From Chitinophagia bacterium (lineage in GTDB: Bacteria; Bacteroidota; Bacteroidia; Chitinophagales; Chitinophagaceae), in assembly GCA_021324175.1 (NCBI GenBank), contig JAJPJP010000422.1, forward strand, positions 20,797-84,796: a stretch of DNA of 64,000 bases. Reading direction: 5' to 3'. Positions 10,079 to 20,164 of the stretch are shown piece by piece. Both the position numbers and the translations under genes were made by a program. Numbering within the stretch: position 1 is the stretch's first letter; each line of letters begins with the position of its first letter. The notes under the pieces are model-generated. The model did no database searches. It was not told the DNA's origin and saw nothing but the letters and a program-made list of their open reading frames with translations.

Positions 10079-10291
10079 TTAATTATTTGGTAAGGGGAAT
10101 ATGCGCGCAATGACCCATACCACCAGGAACGTATACCCAAACACTAAGGCAAAGGCGCTGACAATATAGAGAAAAAGGCGCGACAGGGACTTTCGCGGAT
10201 TGAGCACGCGTTTTAGCAGCATGTTTATATAAAAGGCCCCGCCGAGGGAAGCGAGGATAATCAGGAGAATGGTAATGGAACGCAGTTTCAT
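10079..10291 (-). CDS. Small membrane hypothetical protein
   Basis: MKLRSITILLIILASLGGAFYINMLL..., two hydrophobic segments. Confidence 0.55.
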   Translation of the reverse strand: MKLRSITILLIILASLGGAFYINMLLKRVLNPRKSLSRLFLYIVSAFALVFGYTFLVVWVIARIFPLPNN

Positions 10292-10301
10292 GGGGAGTGG
10301 G

Positions 10302-11954
10302 TTAACAGACCATTTCCCTGGCATTCGCTAGTGCAGCCGCGGTCGGCTTTTCCCCGCTAAGCATTTTCGCGATGGCCATCACTCTTTCTTCAAGCGTCAA
10401 CTGCCTGATTCCCGTTTTGACTCCAGTTCCCTTCGCGTCCTTGTAGACGAGAAAATGAGCATCCGCTTTGCCTGCTATTTGTGGCTGATGAGTTATACTG
10501 ATAATTTGGCGGCTTAATGAAAGCTTTTTCAGGATGATCCCAACCTGTTTTGCGGCCTCTCCCGAAATTCCACTGTCAATTTCGTCAAAGATCATGGTTG
10601 GGAGATCCACTGTTTCTGCGACCAGTGATTTAATGGAAAGCATGAGCCGGCTTAACTCACCCCCCGAAGCGACCTTGCTGAGATTTTCGAATTTTTGGCT
10701 GTTATTCGCATCGAATAGAAACTGGACCATATCCATCCCATTTTCATTTAATGGAATGTCCTGTATCATGATCTTCAATCTGGCATTTGGCATCCCCATT
10801 TTTTTGAGTAGCCGGTTCACCTCTTCCCCGATTGGTTCAACCTGGCTGTGCCTCTTTCGTGAAAGTTCTTTCGCGCATGCGGCCGCCTGGTCAAGCAGGC
10901 GACGCTCCTGGGACTCTTTATTTTCTATTTCTTCGTCAATGTGGAGGACCGCCTGAAGTTTATCTGAGATCGCATGTTCAACGCCCTTCAGCTCGCGTGT
11001 AGTTTTCACTCCATGTTTTTTGAGGAGCCGTTGCCCGGTTTGTAGCTGTTGGTTAATCTCGTCGATCCTTCCGGGGTCAATGGTAATCTCGTCGCTCATC
11101 GATTCGATTTCTGACGCAATATCTTGCAATTCGATATGGGCTGAACGCAATCGCTCCAACACGCCTCGGAGATTCGGATAAATCGCGACAAAGCCCTGCA
11201 ATTGGTTGACCAGCGATTTCAGTTTTTGCACGAGTGGTTGTTCACTTTCTTTTAGCTGGTAGCATGCACCAGCCAACGCATTTTTGATTCCGTCAGCATG
11301 AGTGAGCAGTTCTAATTCTGCCTCGAGATTTTCTAACTCGTCGCCCTGGTAATTTTCTTTTTCCAGCTCTTCGAAGAGAAACTGGTTATAGTCGTATTCT
11401 TTCGAGAATGCAGCCTTTCTGCCCAGCAGTTCCTGCAATTGCCGGCGCGTGTCCCTGAGTTGGTTGAAGGCTCTTCCATATTCTGAAAGCAGTTGCTCAT
11501 TGCCAGCGATTGCGTCGATAACATCCAACTGGAAGGATGAACTGCCTAGTTCCAGGCTGTCAAACTGTCGATGAAGATCGACGAGCATTGAACTGAGAAT
11601 CCTCAGCTTGTCGAGATTGACCGGCGAATCATTCACAAAAGCGCGCGACTTGCCCTGCGGGCTGATTTCGCGGCGGATTATGAGCTCTTCATCATATTCG
11701 AGGTCATTTGCGCCCAGGAATTTTTTTAAACCCGAGGAATCCGAATCCAGGAAGACACCTTCGACAATACATTTTCTTTTGTCCTCAAAAAGGACGGCCG
11801 AATCCGCGCGGTCACCCAAGATCAGGGACAGCGCGCCGACCAGGATAGATTTTCCCGCTCCGGTCTCACCGGTAATGATATTGAGGCCTTGGGAAAATTC
11901 GATCGAAAGCTCGTCGATGATGGCATAGTTGGAGATTTCCAATTTCCTAAGCAT
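10302..11954 (-). CDS. recN: DNA repair protein RecN
   Basis: 550 aa; LEISNYAIIDELSIEFSQGLNIITGETGAGKSILVGAL, ASGGELSRLMLSIK, FDEIDSGISG. Confidence 0.96.
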   Translation of the reverse strand: MLRKLEISNYAIIDELSIEFSQGLNIITGETGAGKSILVGALSLILGDRADSAVLFEDKRKCIVEGVFLDSDSSGLKKFLGANDLEYDEELIIRREISPQGKSRAFVNDSPVNLDKLRILSSMLVDLHRQFDSLELGSSSFQLDVIDAIAGNEQLLSEYGRAFNQLRDTRRQLQELLGRKAAFSKEYDYNQFLFEELEKENYQGDELENLEAELELLTHADGIKNALAGACYQLKESEQPLVQKLKSLVNQLQGFVAIYPNLRGVLERLRSAHIELQDIASEIESMSDEITIDPGRIDEINQQLQTGQRLLKKHGVKTTRELKGVEHAISDKLQAVLHIDEEIENKESQERRLLDQAAACAKELSRKRHSQVEPIGEEVNRLLKKMGMPNARLKIMIQDIPLNENGMDMVQFLFDANNSQKFENLSKVASGGELSRLMLSIKSLVAETVDLPTMIFDEIDSGISGEAAKQVGIILKKLSLSRQIISITHQPQIAGKADAHFLVYKDAKGTGVKTGIRQLTLEERVMAIAKMLSGEKPTAAALANAREMVC

Positions 11955-11988
11955 ATGTATCTGGATGGGGCAATTTACTAATAAACAA

Positions 11989-13581
11989 TCACTCGGAGCA
12001 GCGCGCGATACCAGCCTTGGCCTTTTGATCGAGGGAATTTTTGTACTCGTGATCTTTCAGATCGAGACATTGCTGGTAATAGCTGATTGCCTGGCTCTTA
12101 TCGCCTTTTGCTTCGTATATGTAGCCAATTTGCAATGCCGACCGGGCGGCAAAATATTGTGGCGCATCAGCCCCTTCACTGAGGGTCAAAAGGTATTTGG
12201 CAATCGCTTCATCTTTACGGTTGAGATCATCATAAATTCTCCCGAGGCGATAGCTGAATTCGAGTTTATCTGCCGGCCGGTTAAAATCCGCTTCGGTTTT
12301 CCCTTCGAGCTGCTGAAGCGCCTTGCGGTGATAGCCACCATCATTCAGCAACCGTGCCCTCAGCAGCGTCTTATCGGGCCAGTAACCGGACAAAGCCTCT
12401 TGCTGCGCTTGCTTTTCGGATTCGGTTTCGGCGCTGCCTTTTTGGAGGATCATTTTTCGGACCGACTCTGCGCGCTTTTGGTCATTTTCGAGATAATAGA
12501 ACCAGCTGAGTTTCTGCAACACGTCTTTCATATAGAACCTGCCCTGGAAATTATTGACAAATCGATTGAGATAAACTGCGGCATCTGGTTCCATGCCGTC
12601 CAGCTTGGCATATCCCATTTCCATATCCCAAGCTGGCATAATCAGGTATTCCGGTCCTTCACTTTTCTGCGATAGTACTTTGATTGTATAGGCAGCCTGT
12701 TGGTCATTGATACCCAAATTTGCCGCGAGATAGGTGAACAGATGATTATTTCTGACGTCCAGATGTTCATCGTTGATAAATCTAAAAACATCATCCTTTT
12801 TGTTCTCGATGTAAAATTTAAGGTATAAATAGTAGAATACAGCTTCATCATGGAAAAGAAGAGCCCATTCATTCTTCTGGTTAAGGAATAGTTCAAGCTT
12901 CGTCATTCCTTCCCGAATGGATCCTTTAATACCAAGCAAATTCCCCAGCCATTTATAACCATCAGGGATCGTACCGGCTGCCACCTGCATCGGACCATAA
13001 AGCATATCGTTGGGGCTAAAGTCACCGAATTTCCTGAGGTTCGATTTGCTCTCCAAAAATGATCGTCGAAATTCCCAGCCTGCTTCCCAGTTGTTTCCAA
13101 ATTTGACATTCACGGCTGCCCATTGAAAATGAATAATCGATTTGGTGAACAGGTAAAGAGGAGAGTTTGAAGGGCCATGGTCGATGAGCTTGAGGCGTTT
13201 CTCACCATTGGACGCACGGAGTTTGAACTCTGCAGGGTCCTCGTTAAAAAAGAGTATAAAAAAATCAATGTAGTTCTCGAGATAAATAGGGATCAAGTTA
13301 TCGGGATGTTTCCTCTTTTCGCTGTCGAGAATTTTCTGGCCCCTGTCCAGTCTCAGCATGATGATTTGCTGGTAGGCCCGCCGGCACTCGTCATTAAAGT
13401 CGAAGACCGGCTGCGCAGCGGTACGAAGGCATGTCAGGACAAAGCATCCAATGATCAGCGAGCGACAGATGGTTCGCGGAAACGACTTCCCAAATCCGGT
13501 CACCCCCCGGGGGTTTGAATAACTTCTTAACAACAAACACAAAAGGCGCGTGGGTGTGCGCCTTAATATATTCTGCATCAA
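11989..13581 (-). CDS. TPR-containing hypothetical protein
   Basis: 530 aa; C-terminal TPR-like repeats (YRLGRIYDDLNRKDEAIAKYLLTL, QIGYIYEAKGDKSQAISYYQQCL). Confidence 0.7.
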   Translation of the reverse strand: MMQNILRRTPTRLLCLLLRSYSNPRGVTGFGKSFPRTICRSLIIGCFVLTCLRTAAQPVFDFNDECRRAYQQIIMLRLDRGQKILDSEKRKHPDNLIPIYLENYIDFFILFFNEDPAEFKLRASNGEKRLKLIDHGPSNSPLYLFTKSIIHFQWAAVNVKFGNNWEAGWEFRRSFLESKSNLRKFGDFSPNDMLYGPMQVAAGTIPDGYKWLGNLLGIKGSIREGMTKLELFLNQKNEWALLFHDEAVFYYLYLKFYIENKKDDVFRFINDEHLDVRNNHLFTYLAANLGINDQQAAYTIKVLSQKSEGPEYLIMPAWDMEMGYAKLDGMEPDAAVYLNRFVNNFQGRFYMKDVLQKLSWFYYLENDQKRAESVRKMILQKGSAETESEKQAQQEALSGYWPDKTLLRARLLNDGGYHRKALQQLEGKTEADFNRPADKLEFSYRLGRIYDDLNRKDEAIAKYLLTLSEGADAPQYFAARSALQIGYIYEAKGDKSQAISYYQQCLDLKDHEYKNSLDQKAKAGIARCSE

Positions 13582-13593
13582 AAAATGATCTTG

Positions 13594-14349
13594 CTACTTT
13601 ACTTCAACGGAATCATTGAGGTCGTTGTCGACCAAGATCCTGCCGCAATTCTCGCAAACGATGATTTTCTTTCGCTGCCTGATTTCACTCTGGCGCTGGG
13701 GCGGGATGGCATTAAAGCAACCACCGCAGGCATCGCGGACAACGGGAACAACGGCGAGGCCGTTACGGTAATTCTTCCGGATGCGGTCGTACGAATGCAG
13801 GATGCGTGGCTCGACTTTTTCTCTCGCTTCCGTTGCCAGTTTACCAAAATGCTTTTCCTCCTTTTCAGTCGTCGCAATGATCTTGTCGAGCTCTTCCTTT
13901 TTATTTTTCAAAACGTTTTCTTTAGCGCCGATATTCTTTTTTGCCCGATCAAGGAGTGCCACTTTTTCTGCAACCTCTTCGTTGGCATCTTTGATGTGTT
14001 TTTCGGCCAGTTTCACTTCGAGCTGCTGCATTTCAATTTCTTTATTGATTGCTTCGAACTCGCGGCTGTTTTTTACATTCTCACTTTGCTTCTCATATTT
14101 CTTTATAAGCGCTTCCGAATCTTTGATCAGTTGTTTCTTTTGATTCATGAATTCCTGGATTCCGTTAATCTCCTCCTCAATGCGTGTTTGCCTGGAATGC
14201 AGGCCCTGGATTTCGTCTTCAAGATCGCTGACTTCCATTGGCAATTCGCCCTTCAATATCTTGTACTCATCCAATTTGGATTCGATTTTTTGAAGAGCAA
14301 GCAAGGAAGCCAGTTTTTCTTCCACTGAAAATTCTTTGACGTTAGACAT
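13594..14349 (-). CDS. C4-type zinc-ribbon / coiled-coil protein
   Basis: Long coiled coil then CGGCFNAIPPQ...VCENCGRIL zinc ribbon; start trimmed to MSNVKEF. Confidence 0.85.
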   Translation of the reverse strand: MSNVKEFSVEEKLASLLALQKIESKLDEYKILKGELPMEVSDLEDEIQGLHSRQTRIEEEINGIQEFMNQKKQLIKDSEALIKKYEKQSENVKNSREFEAINKEIEMQQLEVKLAEKHIKDANEEVAEKVALLDRAKKNIGAKENVLKNKKEELDKIIATTEKEEKHFGKLATEAREKVEPRILHSYDRIRKNYRNGLAVVPVVRDACGGCFNAIPPQRQSEIRQRKKIIVCENCGRILVDNDLNDSVEVK

Positions 14350-14377
14350 ATTTGGCTGAATGTTTATTGATTTCTCG

Positions 14378-15475
14378 CTATACGAAATAATTAACCGGGT
14401 TTGTAGAGATCTCAGTTTTAAGGACCGCAAAGGTAGTAAATTTTTCCAGCAATTTCTCGACCAGGAGATCTATCGTAAACTGCTCACTTTCAAAGTGTCC
14501 GATATCTGCAAGTAGGATCCTATCCTCGGCATCGAAAAATTCATGGTACTTGATATCGGCGGTCAAAAAGGCATCGGCGCCTAATTCCATAGCCCTTGCC
14601 AATAGAAAGATACCCGCACCCCCACACAATGCGACCAGTCTCACGGGTTTATGAAGGATTGCGGAATGCCGAATAACGGGGACATGGAAGGCGTCCCTTA
14701 CCTGTACCAGGAATTCCCTTTCTTCAATGGGACCCGGGAGCTTACCGATGAGCCCAGAACCGACAAGTTCGTTGGCATTGGCCATATCCACGACGTCAAA
14801 TGCCACTTCCTGATAAGGATGAGCCTTGCGTAAGGCCGAAACGACATGTTCCTGCAGGTGGGATGGGAAAACTGTTTCGAAGCGTACTTCTTTTTCATAG
14901 TGGCGAGTGCCGATTTCACCCACGTAAGGATTCGCTCCCTGCTCCGCTTTGAAGCATCCTTCGCCGGGCGAAGAAAACGCTGCTTCGCTATAATCGCCGA
15001 TGCTTCCCGCGCCGGCGATAAATACAGCGGACCGGACTTTTTCAAGATCGGCTGGCGGAACAAAAGTGTACAGCTTTTTTAACGTCGAAGGTTTTGGAAG
15101 AAGTACTTTTCGGTTGACAAGCCCGAGCCGGTCGGCGATCTTACCGTTCACTCCGTTGGGTACATTGTCCAAGTTCGTGTGGATGGCGTATATGGCGACA
15201 TCATTTTTGATCGCTGCAATCACCGTCTTTTCGACATAGTTCTTTCCGTTGAGTCGTTTAAGCCCCTTAAAAATGATCGGGTGGTGCGCTACAACTAGGT
15301 TGCATTTTTTTGTCACAGCCTCGCTTACAACTCCTGGCGTGACGTCAAGCGAAACCAGTACGCCGCTGCATTCGGTATTTGCGCTGCCCGTAAGCAAACC
15401 CGCATTATCATATCCTTCCTGGTATGGCGGCGGGGCAAGCGACTCCAGGTGGGTGACGACGTCTCGAATCTTCAT
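14378..15475 (-). CDS. Nif3-like dinuclear metal centre protein (DUF34)
   Basis: LAPPPYQEGYDNAGLLTG, VVAHHPIIFKGLKRL, HTNLDNVPNGVN, DIGHFESEQF. Confidence 0.92.
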   Translation of the reverse strand: MKIRDVVTHLESLAPPPYQEGYDNAGLLTGSANTECSGVLVSLDVTPGVVSEAVTKKCNLVVAHHPIIFKGLKRLNGKNYVEKTVIAAIKNDVAIYAIHTNLDNVPNGVNGKIADRLGLVNRKVLLPKPSTLKKLYTFVPPADLEKVRSAVFIAGAGSIGDYSEAAFSSPGEGCFKAEQGANPYVGEIGTRHYEKEVRFETVFPSHLQEHVVSALRKAHPYQEVAFDVVDMANANELVGSGLIGKLPGPIEEREFLVQVRDAFHVPVIRHSAILHKPVRLVALCGGAGIFLLARAMELGADAFLTADIKYHEFFDAEDRILLADIGHFESEQFTIDLLVEKLLEKFTTFAVLKTEISTNPVNYFV

Positions 15476-15531
15476 GAGATAAAGGTACATGCTTGCTCAT
15501 TGCAAATTTTCAAACCAGATTGTCAAAAAAA

Positions 15532-15554
15532 ATCCCCTGGAGAAACCAGGGGAT
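15532..15554 (-). terminator. Intrinsic terminator downstream of ftsZ (end of dcw cluster)
   Basis: Perfect 9-bp stem ATCCCCTGG/CCAGGGGAT, 5-nt loop, followed on minus strand by 8 T. Confidence 0.92.
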
Positions 15555-15601
15555 ACCAAAAACAACTAAAAACAAACTGTAAACTTGACTAAACGTAATA
15601 C

Positions 15602-17491
15602 CTAGTCTGGCTTTTTACCATCCAGGAATGTATTGATCGTGCTGATCGAGGAACTGTTCGTATCCTCGGACGCTTTTACCTCGTAATTGCTGTAGAAATT
15701 CTCGACGTTTGAAGACGGATTGTGCAATTCCAAATTACGGCGGACATAGGCCGGCACAGTTTCAAACTCGTTATTCGGATCGGCAGCATTGATATTGAAT
15801 GACAAGTTGCGCAACTTGTGTATTCTCTCCGCTGCCCGGCGTTTTTGGTCCTCTGCCACGTCCTGCATTGCAGGTTCCTCAGCAGGTTTATCCGCCACCG
15901 GAATAGGTTGGGTTTGATGGGCCCAAGGCTCGTCCGCCGCTGGAATTTCTTCTTTAAATACCAACTGCATATCTGTGGTTTCATCGTTTCCGGGAATAAT
16001 CGGATTATTTGCATTGGTACTTAAGATCGGTTCCTTCACAGGTATGTGTTCGGGGGTGGATTGCTGTTCTAACCCTGGTTCTTCTGAGTAAATATTGGCT
16101 GGCCTTGCAAGGTATCCTCCGGACGCTGCAGACGCCGGAAAACTCGTTTCAATCTTTTTTTCGGAGTTCGAATCTTTTTGTGAAGATGAAGTAGGTTCCT
16201 GCGAAAATATCCATTCTATCTTTTCTCTTGATTCTTTTCTTTCCACAGGTTTGTCCACCGTGTTTTTACTAGGCTCAATCGTAGAAAGTACGAGCCTCAG
16301 CGGTGTTTCTTCAATTTTTTCTTCAACAAGAACTGGCGCCATGGATTCCGAAAGTTCCACAACATTCGCAACGATTGCCGGCTCCTGATTTGTTTCTTCA
16401 ATTATGGAGGTAAGCACAGGCCGGGCGTCTGCCTGTTTTTGTTCGACAGGCATACTTAAGCTCATTAGAATCTTATCGTCCTTCTTAGGTTCGAGTTTTC
16501 GGTTTTCGGCTTTGACAAAAGGATCCTTGTATTCAAATCCTGTGGCAATTATGGTAATGCTCAGCTTTTCGTTGAGGTTATTATCATAGCCGAGACCCAG
16601 GATGATATCGGTATCTTCTCCTGCTTGGCTGAGAAGATGGTTTTGGATCACTTCAACTTCGTCCATTGTGAATTCGTGTTCTCCTTCTGCTGAATTAATA
16701 TTAATGAGAATCCATTTCGCTCCGCTGATATCATTGTCATTGAGCAATGGTGAATTGAGCGCTTCTTCAATGGCTTGCTGTGCGCGCTTTTCACCTTTGG
16801 CCTGCGCGCTTCCCAGTATCGCTACGCCGCCACTTCTCATCACGGTGCAAACGTCCGCAAAATCAACATTGATCTGGCCGGTGCTGTTGATCACGTCGGT
16901 GATGCACTTGGCAGCCGTCGCGAGGACGTTGTCTGCTTTGGAAAAAGCTTCCTTCATTTTTAGGTTGCCGAACTGATGACGCAGCTTATCATTGCTGATC
17001 ACCAGCAGCGTGTCAACATATTGTTTCATCACCCTGATGCCGTCTTCGGCCTGCAACTGTCTCTTCTTTCCCTCATAGGAAAAAGGCGTCGTTACGATAC
17101 CCACCGTGAGTATCCCGAGATCCCGGCAAATCTTCGCGATGATCGGGGCGCCCCCGGTACCTGTACCGCCACCCATGCCGGCGGTAATGAATACCATTTT
17201 CGTATTCACTTCGAGAATGCGCTTGATTTCTTCAAGACTTTCTTCCGTGGCTTGACGACCGATGTCGGGATTGGCTCCCGCACCAAGCCCCTGGGTCAGG
17301 TGTGGCCCCAATTGGATCCTGTTGGGCACACGGCTTTGGGCGATGGCTTGTGCATCCGTATTGCAAATAATAAAATTTACGCCCTCGATGCTTTGGCTGT
17401 ACATATAGTTGACAGCATTGCTCCCACCGCCCCCGATGCCAATCACTTTGATGATTGACGACTGTTCTTTCGGTAGATCAAAATGAATCAT
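15602..17491 (-). CDS. ftsZ: Cell division protein FtsZ
   Basis: GIGGGGSNAVNYM, GGGTGTGGAPIIA tubulin signature; long disordered linker; start trimmed to MIHFDLP. Confidence 0.97.
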   Translation of the reverse strand: MIHFDLPKEQSSIIKVIGIGGGGSNAVNYMYSQSIEGVNFIICNTDAQAIAQSRVPNRIQLGPHLTQGLGAGANPDIGRQATEESLEEIKRILEVNTKMVFITAGMGGGTGTGGAPIIAKICRDLGILTVGIVTTPFSYEGKKRQLQAEDGIRVMKQYVDTLLVISNDKLRHQFGNLKMKEAFSKADNVLATAAKCITDVINSTGQINVDFADVCTVMRSGGVAILGSAQAKGEKRAQQAIEEALNSPLLNDNDISGAKWILININSAEGEHEFTMDEVEVIQNHLLSQAGEDTDIILGLGYDNNLNEKLSITIIATGFEYKDPFVKAENRKLEPKKDDKILMSLSMPVEQKQADARPVLTSIIEETNQEPAIVANVVELSESMAPVLVEEKIEETPLRLVLSTIEPSKNTVDKPVERKESREKIEWIFSQEPTSSSQKDSNSEKKIETSFPASAASGGYLARPANIYSEEPGLEQQSTPEHIPVKEPILSTNANNPIIPGNDETTDMQLVFKEEIPAADEPWAHQTQPIPVADKPAEEPAMQDVAEDQKRRAAERIHKLRNLSFNINAADPNNEFETVPAYVRRNLELHNPSSNVENFYSNYEVKASEDTNSSSISTINTFLDGKKPD

Positions 17492-17565
17492 TGTGAATTT
17501 TTTTGGATTAGTAAATGTGTAGCGCGAAGAACTGGCAGCAAACACGCAGCGTCAGTTTCAACGGT

Positions 17566-18939
17566 CTACAAGGCATGGTCTTCCTCCTCTTTAAATAAGT
17601 CTATAATTCCGTCTTTGAATTTGCCCCAGAAATCCTTGATGCCTTTACGGTTTTTCATTTTTTCTCTTGCCACTGATTCCTCGGCAGCGACTGGCTCGGG
17701 ATCCATGGGTTTTTCCTTTAGAATTTCGGGTACGTCAACTTGCACATATTGTGTTTCGAATTGTTTTCTGTTATGTTCGTAATCGCTGTATCCTTTCAGG
17801 ATTAGCCCGATACAGGTCGAGTATGTAGGTTTGGCCAGTTCCTCGATGTGTCCCGCTGCCAGGTGTTCGGTGGGGAAACCGATTCTTGCATTCAGCCCAG
17901 TGACGTATTCAGTAAGCTGGATGAGGTGCTTGAGCTGGGAGCCTCCGCCCGTAAGTACAATTCCTCCATTGAGCATCTTGTTGTCCAGGCCAACCTGCTT
18001 GAGATGGTAAATCACGAAATCCATGATTTCGCTCATGCGCGCCTGAATGATATTAGCCAGGTTTTTCACACTGATTTCCTTGGCCGGCATGCCACGAAGG
18101 CCGGGGATCGTAATAAATGCATTTGTCTTGGCCTCGTTGGAAAGCGCGGACCCGAACTGCACTTTCATTTGCTCCGCCTGTGTTTTTAAGACGCCAAGGC
18201 CGGTCTTAATGTCGTTGCTGATATTTTCGCCTCCAAACGGAATGACCGCTGTATGCTTCAATATCCCTTCGTAGAACACCGCCAGGTCCGTAGTGCCTCC
18301 GCCGATGTCTACGATGGCCACGCCGGCTTCAAGATCTTCCTGTCCCATGACTGCGGCGGCGGAAGCGAGAGGCTGGAGAACGAGGTCTTTGGTGATCAGG
18401 CCGCTTTTTTCAACAGAGCGGTTGATGTTCCGGATAGCGTTCTTGTCGCCGGTAATGATGTGAAAATTGGCGCCGACCTTGACTCCGCCGTAGCCGATCG
18501 GGTTTGGAATATTCTGGAAGTTGTCAACCGTAAACTCCTGGGGGATGACATCGATGATCTGGTCACCGGCGGGGATATATGTTTTGTACTGGTCGGCAAC
18601 CAGTTGGTCGATTTCGCGCTGCGTTATTTCGTCGTCTGTGTTTTGACGGACAATATCGCCGCGCGTCTGAAGGCTTTTGATATGGTGGCCAGCAATGCCA
18701 ACATAGACTTCCGTAAGCGGTACCGTTGGATTGGAAGAATGGCAGTTGTCCAGCGCCATTTTGATTGCCTTGATTGTTTCGTCAATGTTTAGGACTTGTC
18801 CATGCTTAACCCCATTGGAGTTTGCGCGGCCAAATCCCAGGATCTCGAGTTTGCCGAATTCATTTTTTCGTCCGGCAATAGCAGCAATTTTTGTGGTGCC
18901 AATGTCAAGTCCTACAATAATGGGTTGTTCGTGCATCAT
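17566..18939 (-). CDS. ftsA: Cell division protein FtsA
   Basis: IVGLDIGTTKIAAIAG, VDIGGGTTDLAVF, GGIVLTGGGSQL. Confidence 0.97.
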   Translation of the reverse strand: MMHEQPIIVGLDIGTTKIAAIAGRKNEFGKLEILGFGRANSNGVKHGQVLNIDETIKAIKMALDNCHSSNPTVPLTEVYVGIAGHHIKSLQTRGDIVRQNTDDEITQREIDQLVADQYKTYIPAGDQIIDVIPQEFTVDNFQNIPNPIGYGGVKVGANFHIITGDKNAIRNINRSVEKSGLITKDLVLQPLASAAAVMGQEDLEAGVAIVDIGGGTTDLAVFYEGILKHTAVIPFGGENISNDIKTGLGVLKTQAEQMKVQFGSALSNEAKTNAFITIPGLRGMPAKEISVKNLANIIQARMSEIMDFVIYHLKQVGLDNKMLNGGIVLTGGGSQLKHLIQLTEYVTGLNARIGFPTEHLAAGHIEELAKPTYSTCIGLILKGYSDYEHNRKQFETQYVQVDVPEILKEKPMDPEPVAAEESVAREKMKNRKGIKDFWGKFKDGIIDLFKEEEDHAL

Positions 18940-18986
18940 AGCATTTTTTGTTTTTGTTGTTTATAGTAAGGATAATTGTGGCATCG

Positions 18987-20036
18987 TCATTCGGGTTTCT
19001 TCTTCGCGCTGATTTTTTGCGTTTGGTTCTTATTCGGCATGCTGGCAATGATTTTGACGGTACCCTGTTTTACATCCGGTTTGTTGTCTTTTGCATTCGC
19101 GTTGCTTTCTTCATCTCCGCCCGGCTGGTCGGAAGGTGCCGTATTTTCCAGTGGTTTCGTATTTTGCCTTGCGGTGTCGGCCTGCATTTGCTGCGCCGAC
19201 AGGATCATTTGCTGAACATTCTTGATAAATTTGATCGAATCCGCTTTTCCCGATTCGGCTATTCTTCTTGTCCCTATTACCTGTCCCCTGTATTGTATCT
19301 TGATCCGGCTGTACTTGTTGAAACCCGTCTTGCTCAGCACGTCTTTATAAAAAAGGTAGAGTCTTCCGAATTTGTCGAGGCAATCGCCTCCGTCACCGAA
19401 TTCGATTATTTGGTTTCCGATGAGTGGCACCAGTTCAAATTCAAAGTTCCTGTTAATGTCGACCTGGTCGATTTGAGCCATCCAGAAAGAATCCCTCAAG
19501 ATGTAAGCGCCGATTGATCGCATCCCGTTAAGCAACACGCTGTCCTTACCGTGGGTCTGCAATTTTTCATGCGGGTAGCCGGTAATCACCGGCAGTTTGA
19601 CCGGCGGACCCGGCAGAACAGGAAGTTGAACGCCCATGCTGTCTAGGAAAAAAGTAGTGCCTTGAGTGGAGAACACCCGCGCTACGGGTTGTCTTTCCCA
19701 GACATACACCTGCATTACTTCGTTGTTGTCGAAAAAGAGTTCAGCGTTTCTGATCCAGATATTTTTTTTCAGGCTGTCTTCAATTTTTTTCAGATCAATG
19801 CCTGCGATTGGCTGTCCTTCCAGTTGCCTTGTATGATTCAGTGTTATGATGGCCTCCACTGTTTTCACTTCTACGAACGGGCGGCTTCCCGCACCAATAA
19901 TGGAAATGCTAAAAGCCTTGCATGCTTTGCTGTTGCGCTTGTTAATGGCTGCAATCAGGAGCACGACAACACCGGCGCCTGCAACGCACCAGGTAGTTAT
20001 GAAAGCTATTTTCCTGATTTTTTCTTTAAAGCTCAT
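18987..20036 (-). CDS. ftsQ: FtsQ-like cell division protein
   Basis: Single N-terminal TM, POTRA/FtsQ-like region (NAELFFDNNEVMQVYVWERQPVARVF), dcw position between murC and ftsA. Confidence 0.85.
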   Translation of the reverse strand: MSFKEKIRKIAFITTWCVAGAGVVVLLIAAINKRNSKACKAFSISIIGAGSRPFVEVKTVEAIITLNHTRQLEGQPIAGIDLKKIEDSLKKNIWIRNAELFFDNNEVMQVYVWERQPVARVFSTQGTTFFLDSMGVQLPVLPGPPVKLPVITGYPHEKLQTHGKDSVLLNGMRSIGAYILRDSFWMAQIDQVDINRNFEFELVPLIGNQIIEFGDGGDCLDKFGRLYLFYKDVLSKTGFNKYSRIKIQYRGQVIGTRRIAESGKADSIKFIKNVQQMILSAQQMQADTARQNTKPLENTAPSDQPGGDEESNANAKDNKPDVKQGTVKIIASMPNKNQTQKISAKKKPE

Positions 20037-20049
20037 CTTTTACTTTTTT

Positions 20050-20080
20050 CTTCCCGGCGAGAATTACCCGCGCCGGGAAG
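20050..20080. promoter_or_regulatory. Hairpin in murC-ftsQ intergenic region
   Basis: Perfect 10-bp stem CTTCCCGGCG/CGCCGGGAAG with 11-nt loop, 13 nt upstream of ftsQ start. Confidence 0.6.
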
Positions 20081-20164
20081 GCTTCTGAGACCCACCCAAC
20101 GGCCCCGTTTTGACCGTCAGATGGGTACAATATGCCCAGGTGAAAGTCCTGGACACAATTTGGG

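Noticed and set aside
11929-12675. 248-aa plus-strand ORF
   Set aside because: Antisense to the TPR protein; composition and lack of motifs indicate a shadow ORF.
13585-14328. 247-aa plus-strand ORF rich in Phe/Leu
   Set aside because: Antisense to the zinc-ribbon coiled-coil gene; Phe/Leu richness reflects reverse complement of Glu/Lys codons.
16976-17458. 160-aa plus-strand ORF
   Set aside because: Antisense to ftsZ.
18253-18792. 179-aa plus-strand ORF
   Set aside because: Antisense to ftsA.
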